Shown: piece after piece, positions 58,303 through 64,000 of the stretch
How the letters are laid out: each line of letters opens with the position of its first letter
Numbering within the stretch: the stretch's first letter is position 1
From: Cellulomonas cellasea
Lineage (GTDB): Bacteria; Actinomycetota; Actinomycetes; Actinomycetales; Cellulomonadaceae
Assembly (NCBI RefSeq): GCF_030372105.1
Contig: NZ_JAUDBQ010000009.1
Location: 62,001-126,000, forward strand
Reading direction: 5' to 3'
Length of the DNA: 64,000 bases
Position numbers and translations under genes: made by a program
Notes under the pieces: generated by a model
The model's input: only the letters and a program-made list of their open reading frames with translations
Database searches by the model: none
What the model was told of the DNA's origin: nothing

Positions 58303-59666
58303 GGCCGACGACGGGCACGATGCTCGGCGAGCGCTACCGCCTGGTGCGGGAGATCGCCGTGGGCGGCATGGGCGAGGTCTGGGTGGGGCATGACGACGCC
58401 CTGGCCCGCGACGTGGCCGTCAAAGTGCTGCGCGAGGAGTTCGCGGGCGACCCCGGGTTCATCAAGCGGTTCCGCACTGAGGCCCGCAACTCCGCGTCGC
58501 TCTCCCATCAGAACATCGCCCAGCTCTACGACTACGGCGAGCAGGAGGGGTCGGCGTTCCTCGTCATGGAGCTCGTCCTCGGCGAGCCCATGAGCGACCT
58601 GCTCGAGCGCGAGCCCGTGCTGCCCATGCAGCGGCTGCTGCGGATCCTCGCGCAGACCTCGCGCGCGCTGCACGCCGCGCATGTGGCCGGTGTGGTGCAC
58701 CGTGACGTGAAGCCGGGCAACATCCTGCTCGGCCGTGCCGGGCGCGTGAAGATCACCGACTTCGGGGTGTCGCTGGCCACCAACCAGGTGCCGATGACTG
58801 CCACCGGCATGGTCATGGGGACCGCGCAGTACCTCTCCCCCGAGCAGGCCGTCGGCAAGCCGGCCACCCCCGCGTCCGACCTGTACTCCCTGGGCATCGT
58901 GGCGTACGAGTCCCTCGCCGGGAACCGCCCGTTCACCGGCCCGACGGCTGTGGACATCGCCGTCGCGCATGTGAACTCGCCCGTCCCCCCGCTGCCGGCC
59001 TCCGTCGACCCGCGCCTGGCGGACATCGTCATGCGGCTGCTGTCCAAGGACCCGGCGGAGCGCCCCCGCTCGGCGGCGGCACTGGCGCGCAGCCTCGACG
59101 CGATGGTCGAGAAGACCCCGCCCACCGGCATGTCCGTGGTCGTGGCCGAGCCGGTGGCCCGGCGCCCGGAGCCGGTGGCGCATGCCGTCGAGGTCCCGGC
59201 CGCTCCGACCGGCAAGGACCCGGAGCCCGCCCTGCGATCCCGCGCGGCGGCCCGCAAGGCCGCCGAGGAGCCACCGCCCCCGTCGTACCCGCCGCGCCGC
59301 GAGCTCCGCGACGGCGCCGAGGCGCGCCGGTCCTCCGGCTCGCATCGCGCGCAGTCGAAGCCGTTGCGACGCGGCCCCCTGACCACGGGGATCCGCTTCG
59401 GGCGGCTGACCTGGCCGCTGGTGGCACTGCTCTTCCTGGTCGTCGCGGTCCTGGGGGCCGCCGTCGCGGATAGGCTCACGCGGGCCGAGCAGACGATCGG
59501 CACAGAACAGCAGGTCACAGCGACGACGACCACGCAGACCGAGGTCGCCCCGGCAGTCAGCCTGCCCGGATACCCTTCTCCGGGCCCTGACGATGGGATG
59601 ATCACCGAACGCGCGCTGACCGCCACCGCGGACAGCGCCGGAACGACGACAGCTAAGGACGTCTAG
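58299..59666 (+). CDS. pknA: PknA-like Ser/Thr protein kinase
   Basis: 455 residues. Kinase domain (about 8-270): glycine loop IAVGGMGEVWVG, catalytic lysine in VAVKVL, HRDVKPGN catalytic loop, DFGVSL in place of the common DFGIAR, and APE-equivalent SPEQA. Then a Pro/Arg-rich juxtamembrane segment, one transmembrane helix (WPLVALLFLVVAVLGAAVA) and a ~65-residue extracellular tail without PASTA domains. It phosphorylates division proteins together with PknB. Overlaps pbpA by 4 bp and pknB by 1 bp. Confidence 0.93.
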   Translation: MRPTTGTMLGERYRLVREIAVGGMGEVWVGHDDALARDVAVKVLREEFAGDPGFIKRFRTEARNSASLSHQNIAQLYDYGEQEGSAFLVMELVLGEPMSDLLEREPVLPMQRLLRILAQTSRALHAAHVAGVVHRDVKPGNILLGRAGRVKITDFGVSLATNQVPMTATGMVMGTAQYLSPEQAVGKPATPASDLYSLGIVAYESLAGNRPFTGPTAVDIAVAHVNSPVPPLPASVDPRLADIVMRLLSKDPAERPRSAAALARSLDAMVEKTPPTGMSVVVAEPVARRPEPVAHAVEVPAAPTGKDPEPALRSRAAARKAAEEPPPPSYPPRRELRDGAEARRSSGSHRAQSKPLRRGPLTTGIRFGRLTWPLVALLFLVVAVLGAAVADRLTRAEQTIGTEQQVTATTTTQTEVAPAVSLPGYPSPGPDDGMITERALTATADSAGTTTAKDV

Positions 59667-61699
59667 TGATGGACGACGGATCCCGGATCCTCGCCGGACG
59701 ATACGAGGTCGGCGAGCTCATCGGGCGCGGCGGCATGGCCGAGGTGCACATCGGGCATGACACCCGGCTCGGGCGCACCGTCGCCATCAAGGTGCTGCGC
59801 TCCGACCTCGCGCGCGACCCGTCCTTCCAGGCGCGCTTCCGCCGCGAGGCCCAGGCCGCGGCCTCCCTCAACCACCCGGCGATCGTCGCGGTGTACGACA
59901 CGGGCGAGGACATCGTCACGGAGCCGTCCGGCGTCGTCGCGCACGTCCCGTTCATCGTCATGGAGTACGTCGAGGGCCACACTGTCCGCGACATCCTCCG
60001 CGACGGCAACGCGGTGCCGATCGAGGAGGCCGCGGAGATCACCGCTGGCGTCCTCTCGGCGCTCGAGTACTCCCACCACGCGGGCATCGTGCACCGCGAC
60101 ATCAAGCCCGCGAACGTCATGCTCACCCCGACGGGCGCGGTCAAGGTGATGGACTTCGGCATCGCGCGCGCCGTGGCCGACTCCGCCGCGACGATGACCC
60201 AGACGCAGGCCGTCATCGGCACCGCGCAGTACCTCTCCCCCGAGCAGGCTCGCGGCGAGACCGTGGACGCGCGCTCCGACCTGTACTCGACGGGCTGCCT
60301 GCTCTTCGAGCTGCTCACGGGCCGCCCGCCGTTCATCGGCGACTCCCCCGTGGCCGTCGCCTACCAGCACGTCCGCGAGGCCGCGCCCACCCCGAGCTCG
60401 ATCGCCTCGGACATCCCCGAGACCCTCGACCGGATCACGCTCAAGGCCCTCGCGAAGGAGCGCGACTCGCGCTACTCCACGGCGGCGGAGTTCCGATCCG
60501 ACCTGGAGGCCGCTGTGCGCGGCGGCCACGTCGGGGCGCCTCCCGTGGGCGCGCTGATGGCCGCTGGCTCCGGCGACACGACGCAGGTGATGGGCGCTGC
60601 CCCCGGCTCCACGCAGGTCATGCAGGGCGCGGCGGTCACCGCCGCCGGCACCCCGCCCTGGGGCATGACCAGCCCCGGCGGTCCCGGCTCGGGCCTGCCC
60701 GAGCAGCCCGGCGCGGACGCTGAGGACGAGGACGCTCCCAAGAAGCGCTGGCTGCTGTGGACGCTGATCGCCGTCGCCCTGGCGGCAGTCATCGGCATCG
60801 CCGCGCTGCTCATCGCCCAGAACCAAGAGGACCCGCCCGCACTGGTCACCATCCCCACCACGCTGGTCGACACCCCGGCCGATGAGGCGGTGGCGAAACT
60901 CAGCGAGTTGGGCTTGGTCCCGGTGGAAGAGTCGCAGGCCAGCGACTCGATCGCCGAGGGCAACGTCGTCGGCACCGACCCCAAGGGCGGGGAGCAGCTC
61001 GATGAGGGCTCGGAGGTCACCGTCTTCGTCTCCACCGGCTCGGACTCCGTCCAGCTCGAGAACCTCGCCGGGCTCACCCAGCAGGCGGCTCGTGAGCGAC
61101 TCGACGCGCTCGGGCTCACCCTGGGCGAGTTGACCACCGCGCACAGTCCCGAGCAGGCCGCTGGGCTGGTCGTCAGCACCACTCCTCCCGCGGGCCAGTC
61201 CGTCCCCAAGGGGTCGGCGGTCGACCTCGTCGTGGCCAGTGGCAACGTCGAGCTGCCGAACCTCGTCGACATGACCCAGGCTGACGCTGAGGCGAAGCTG
61301 CTCGAGCTGAAGCTCACCCCGGTGGTCGAGGAGGAGGAGTCCGACGACGCGCCTGCCGGCACTGTCATCAGGCAGAACCGGCAGGAGGGCCTCGTCCAGC
61401 AGGGCGCCGTGGTGCGCATCACCGTGGCGACGGCCCGCGAGCTCCCGACCGTTCCCGACGGCCTCGTCGGGCTGACCTACGAGCAGGCCGCCGCGCGGCT
61501 CGACGCCGTCGGGCTGCGCGCCCAGCGCGAGAACGTCGACTCCGACGCCGCCAAGGACACCGTCATCTCGACGAATCCCGCCAAGGGCACTCAGCTCGAG
61601 GAGGGCTCCACGGTCAAGCTGAGCGTCTCCAAGGGCTCATCGGGCGGCAACAACGGCAACAACCCGACGCCCACGCCCACGCCGACCGCCAACCAGTAG
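59666..61699 (+). CDS. pknB: PknB: Ser/Thr protein kinase with PASTA repeats
   Basis: 677 residues (GTG 59666, or ATG 59669). Kinase domain (about 10-280): IGRGGMAEVHIG, VAIKVL, HRDIKPAN, DFGIARA, and the activation loop with TMTQTQAVIGTAQ holding the autophosphorylated threonines. One transmembrane helix (WLLWTLIAVALAAVIGIAAL), then four PASTA domains (about 395-665), which sense peptidoglycan fragments/lipid II, and a short Asn/Thr/Pro-rich end. It is the central regulator of growth and wall synthesis in actinobacteria and the last gene of the operon. Confidence 0.96.
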   Translation: MMDDGSRILAGRYEVGELIGRGGMAEVHIGHDTRLGRTVAIKVLRSDLARDPSFQARFRREAQAAASLNHPAIVAVYDTGEDIVTEPSGVVAHVPFIVMEYVEGHTVRDILRDGNAVPIEEAAEITAGVLSALEYSHHAGIVHRDIKPANVMLTPTGAVKVMDFGIARAVADSAATMTQTQAVIGTAQYLSPEQARGETVDARSDLYSTGCLLFELLTGRPPFIGDSPVAVAYQHVREAAPTPSSIASDIPETLDRITLKALAKERDSRYSTAAEFRSDLEAAVRGGHVGAPPVGALMAAGSGDTTQVMGAAPGSTQVMQGAAVTAAGTPPWGMTSPGGPGSGLPEQPGADAEDEDAPKKRWLLWTLIAVALAAVIGIAALLIAQNQEDPPALVTIPTTLVDTPADEAVAKLSELGLVPVEESQASDSIAEGNVVGTDPKGGEQLDEGSEVTVFVSTGSDSVQLENLAGLTQQAARERLDALGLTLGELTTAHSPEQAAGLVVSTTPPAGQSVPKGSAVDLVVASGNVELPNLVDMTQADAEAKLLELKLTPVVEEEESDDAPAGTVIRQNRQEGLVQQGAVVRITVATARELPTVPDGLVGLTYEQAAARLDAVGLRAQRENVDSDAAKDTVISTNPAKGTQLEEGSTVKLSVSKGSSGGNNGNNPTPTPTPTANQ

Positions 61700-61717
61700 C
61701 GGTCAGCGCCCACGCAG

Positions 61718-61774
61718 AGAGCCTGCGACCGGGGCGGAGCGAGCCGAGAGGCTCCCGCGCTGGTCGCAGGCTCT
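61718..61774. terminator. Bidirectional hairpin between pknB and the amidotransferase gene
   Basis: AGAGCCTGCGACC (61718-61730) and GGTCGCAGGCTCT (61762-61774) are perfect 13-bp inverted arms around a 31-base GC-rich loop. There is no clear T-run, as is common in actinobacterial terminators. It sits in the 111-bp gap between convergent genes. Confidence 0.8.
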
Positions 61775-61810
61775 TCGTGTGCGTGGCCGCTGGTGACGGC
61801 GGCGCTCAGG

Positions 61811-62446
61811 TCAGGCGCGCACCAGTGGGTGCAGCCCGGCGGATCGCCCCACCGCGTCCGCGTCGCCGCAGATCTCCAGCCAGTTGGCCAGCAGCCGATG
61901 GCCGCCCTCGGTGAGCACCGACTCGGGGTGGAACTGCACGCCGTGCAGGGGCAGGGTCTTGTGCTGCAGTCCCATGATGATGGGCCCGTGCGCGGAGGCG
62001 ACGGTGGCCGTCACCTCGAGCTCGTCCGGCGCCGTCTCGCCGATCACGGCCAGCGAGTGGTACCGCGTCGCGGTGAACGGCGTCGGCAGGCCGGCGAGCA
62101 CCCCGGCGCCCGCGTGCTCGACCTGGCTGGTCTTGCCGTGCATCAGCTCGGGGGCGTGCGCCACAGTGCCGCCGAAGACCTCCCCGAGGGCCTGGTGGCC
62201 CAGGCACACGCCGAGCATGGGGGTGCCGGACGCGGCGCAGTCGCGGATGACCTGCATGCTCGCACCGGCCTCGGCGGGCGTGCCGGGCCCGGGGGAGATG
62301 AGCACCCCGTCGAACTCGGCGCGCTCGTCTGCGGGAGGCACGGCGTCGTTGCGGACCACGACCGTTTCCGCGCCGAGCTGTGCCAGGTAGCCCACGATCG
62401 TGTAGACGAACGAGTCGTAGTTGTCGACCACGAGGATCCGGGTCAC
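61811..62446 (-). CDS. pabA: Glutamine amidotransferase, anthranilate/aminodeoxychorismate synthase component II
   Basis: 211 residues from GTG 62446. Class I amidotransferase: ILVVDNYDSFVYT at the start, oxyanion SPGPGTPAEAG, nucleophilic Cys in GVCLGHQALGE, and His/Glu in VQFHPESVLTEGG. It supplies ammonia to the chorismate-using partner for p-aminobenzoate or tryptophan. The partner gene is not here. At this locus mycobacteria carry the same gene (annotated trpG); which pathway it serves cannot be decided from sequence alone. Confidence 0.92.
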   Translation of the reverse strand: MTRILVVDNYDSFVYTIVGYLAQLGAETVVVRNDAVPPADERAEFDGVLISPGPGTPAEAGASMQVIRDCAASGTPMLGVCLGHQALGEVFGGTVAHAPELMHGKTSQVEHAGAGVLAGLPTPFTATRYHSLAVIGETAPDELEVTATVASAHGPIIMGLQHKTLPLHGVQFHPESVLTEGGHRLLANWLEICGDADAVGRSAGLHPLVRA

Positions 62447-62447
62447 G

Positions 62448-62609
62448 TCACTCCCCCACTGTCGTGTCACTGAACGGCATGTACGGCGCCACCGCGGGGA
62501 ACACCCACTGGAAGCACGCCGCGAGGACGGCCACCGCCGCCACGGCCAGGATCAGGGCCCGCACGGGCGCCGGCCCTGGCAGGTGTCGCCACAACCAGGG
62601 GTACATCAT
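62448..62609 (-). CDS. Small membrane protein, 53 residues
   Basis: Starts at ATG 62609, overlapping the sortase stop by 4 bp, and stops one base before the amidotransferase GTG. The protein has one transmembrane helix (VRALILAVAAVAVLAACF) preceded by a basic, Trp-rich N-terminus (MYPWLWRHLPG) and followed by a short polar tail. The tight coupling on both sides argues that it is real. Function unknown; a helper of the sortase is possible. Confidence 0.7.
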   Translation of the reverse strand: MMYPWLWRHLPGPAPVRALILAVAAVAVLAACFQWVFPAVAPYMPFSDTTVGE

Positions 62610-63388
62610 GCGCCTCCGAGGAGCTCGGCGGGGGTGCCGTCCGCGACGGGCGCCCAGTAGTCCAGCACGCCGTGCACGATGTACCTCTCGCGCGCGGAGA
62701 ACATCGGGTGGCAGGTGGTCAGCGTGATGGTCCGCTCGGTCGGCTCGACGCCGGGCTGCCCGGGCGCGGGGGCGATCACGTCGACGTCCTGCGGGGTGAC
62801 GATGGCACTGGAGGTCGCCCGGTAGACGTACCAGGTGTCCGCGGTGCGCACGACGATCGGGTCGCCCTCCTGCAGTTCGGCCACCCTGTTGAACGGCTTG
62901 CCGTAGGTGGTCCGGTGCCCGGCGAGCGCGAAGTTGCCGACGGCGCCGGGCATGGCTGTCTCGGGGTAGTGCCCGATGCCCAGCACGTCCAGCACCGTGG
63001 GCCTGTCGACGCCCTGGCTGATGGGCCGCTCCGGCTCCCCCTCCCAGCGCGGCACCTGCAGCGTGGCGAACATGACGGCGTGGTCGGGCTCGGCGATGAC
63101 GGGTGGCTCGTCGCGGCGCGGCTCGGCGATGACGGGCCCGCTGTCGTCAGTGGTCGCCGGGGGCGGCTCCCAGGGCAGGCTCTCGATGACCTCCGCTTGG
63201 GCGCGGTTCCCCTCGACGTCGGTCCACCAGAGCTGCCACACCAGGAACGCGAGCACGAGGACGCCGAGGGTGATGAGCAGCTCGCCGACGATACCGACCG
63301 CGTGGTAGACGATCTTCGACCCGCCGGACCCGCGTCGTGACGACCGGCTGTGCCGCGGGACGACTCCCGGAGCGGACGTCATGGTCAT
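62606..63388 (-). CDS. srtE: Class E sortase
   Basis: 260 residues. N-terminal cytoplasmic basic stretch, one transmembrane helix (GELLITLGVLVLAFLVWQLW), a Pro-rich linker and a C-terminal sortase domain with catalytic His in NFALAGHRTTYGKPF, Cys in TLTTCHPMFSARERYIV and Arg in the same segment. The TLTTC-P-FSA-R form is typical of class E sortases, which anchor LAxTG-type proteins to peptidoglycan in actinobacteria. It overlaps the DUF881 gene and the small membrane protein gene by 4 bp each. Confidence 0.93.
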   Translation of the reverse strand: MTMTSAPGVVPRHSRSSRRGSGGSKIVYHAVGIVGELLITLGVLVLAFLVWQLWWTDVEGNRAQAEVIESLPWEPPPATTDDSGPVIAEPRRDEPPVIAEPDHAVMFATLQVPRWEGEPERPISQGVDRPTVLDVLGIGHYPETAMPGAVGNFALAGHRTTYGKPFNRVAELQEGDPIVVRTADTWYVYRATSSAIVTPQDVDVIAPAPGQPGVEPTERTITLTTCHPMFSARERYIVHGVLDYWAPVADGTPAELLGGA

Positions 63389-64000
63389 CTGTCGTCCTCG
63401 TCGCTTGTTCCGCGGGGGAGTGTCGTCTGCTTGCGGGGGGCCGCGGCGACATCGTGGGACATTACCTCGACGCCCTGGGGAACCGCAGCGTGTGCCAGGT
63501 CCGCCGGCCCCTCATACGCGGGCAGCTCCAGCGCGTCCTGGGTGGCCACCGACCAGCCCAGGCCGTAGGTGTCCACGTAGTCCTGGTACCGGTCGATGAC
63601 CGGGTCCTTCGCGAGGGCGGCCTGCAGCCGGTCGGGGTCGCCGATGACCTCGATGACGTACGGCGGCGAGTACCGCAGACCATGCAGGTAGACCACGGCG
63701 CCGATGCAGCGGACCGCGCTGGTCGAGATGACGCGCTGGCCCATCAGCGTCATGGCCTCGGCCCCGCCGGCCCAGAGGGCGTTCATCACGGCCTGGATGT
63801 CCTGCTGGTGCACCACGAGGGAGTCGAGGTCGACGTTGGCGCTGGTCGACCTCGGGGGCGCGTCGTCGAGGCGGACGGTCAAGCCGGCGCCCGTGACCGG
63901 GATCTTCGCCGAGGCCACCCGCTCAGCGTCGCTGGTGGCCGGAAGCCGCAGCCCGGTGGTGCTCGTCTGCGCGTCGAGCAGGTCGGCGACTTCCGCGCGG
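63385..64000 (-). CDS. DUF881 family protein, 5' end outside window
   Basis: The frame is open to the window edge; about 204 C-terminal residues are visible. Features typical of DUF881 (YlxW-like): NVDLDSLVVHQQDIQAVMNA, LWAGGAEAMTLMGQRVISTS, RCIGAVVYLHGLRYSPPYVI and LGWSVATQDALELPAY. Members are membrane-anchored with a coiled coil near the N-terminus, here missing. The same gene lies next to trpG/crgA in mycobacteria. Role unknown, probably at the cell envelope. Confidence 0.88.
   Translation of the reverse strand, partial: RAEVADLLDAQTSTTGLRLPATSDAERVASAKIPVTGAGLTVRLDDAPPRSTSANVDLDSLVVHQQDIQAVMNALWAGGAEAMTLMGQRVISTSAVRCIGAVVYLHGLRYSPPYVIEVIGDPDRLQAALAKDPVIDRYQDYVDTYGLGWSVATQDALELPAYEGPADLAHAAVPQGVEVMSHDVAAAPRKQTTLPRGTSDEDDR

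Noticed and set aside
52458-59626. Long minus-strand frames (up to 915 codons) under the fha-pkn operon
   Set aside because: Antisense shadows of well-known genes with His/Arg/Gly-rich composition.
1-64000. CRISPR array
   Set aside because: No regularly spaced repeats were seen; the Cas4-like protein has no adenine-rich leader or repeat-spacer units near it.

Overview
The window is very GC-rich DNA from an actinobacterium, with many GTG starts and 1- or 4-bp ATGA/GTGA stop-start overlaps. Between 52.8 and 64.0 kb it carries the division and signalling block fhaA-fhaB-pstP-rodA-pbpA-pknA-pknB, followed by a pabA/trpG amidotransferase, a class E sortase and a DUF881 gene. This block lies near the replication origin in mycobacteria and many other actinobacteria. 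The arrangement suits a Micrococcales/Cellulomonas-like organism, but the genus is inference.

Left part (1-21 kb). Positions 1-4266 look like the end of a biosynthetic gene cluster for a sulfur-containing, probably glycosylated, metabolite: glycosyltransferase (cut by the window edge), TIM-barrel protein, divergent ThiG-like synthase, HAD phosphatase, ThiS-like sulfur carrier with a C-terminal GG, and a MoeZ-like activating enzyme with rhodanese domain. Next come two HEAT-repeat genes, one fused to a MerR domain, behind a near-perfect 23-bp inverted-repeat operator, then a methyltransferase. From 7.0 to 17.3 kb a leftward five-gene operon has the order DUF4132, MoxR ATPase, DUF5682, VWA, SWIM, matching E. 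coli yehI/L/M/P/Q. A two-component system and a secreted/membrane serine hydrolase follow.

Middle part (21-52.4 kb) is an accessory island full of defence, toxin and relic genes. It is bracketed by two same-direction copies of the 3' end of a two-gene mobile element (relic at 21.95-22.57 kb, intact copy at 49.2-52.4 kb). The right copy ends exactly at the 3' end of a tRNA-Leu(CAG) gene. Inside are: an AbiTii gene divergent from a SEC-C protein; IS relics; an ImmA/IrrE protease gene facing a PIN protein plus a large protein with two tandem Cas4/RecB-like halves; a compact type VII secretion locus (EssC-like ATPase, WXG100, LXG-type DNase toxin with YezG immunity); a four-gene family of unknown function (D-A-B-C) present twice in opposite orientation; and between those copies a restriction endonuclease, a 5-cytosine methyltransferase and a decayed vsr gene.

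Right part (52.4-64 kb) is conserved core genome. FHA scaffold proteins, a PP2C phosphatase and two Ser/Thr kinases are co-transcribed with the elongation/division proteins RodA and PbpA, ending in a strong hairpin terminator shared with the convergent amidotransferase/sortase operon.

The best candidates for something new are the tandem Cas4-like/PIN/ImmA module (27.5-31.1 kb), the sulfur-transfer cluster at the left edge, the mobile element pairing a DDE transposase with a catalytically degenerate tyrosine-recombinase fold, and the duplicated D-A-B-C cassette around the restriction-modification genes.
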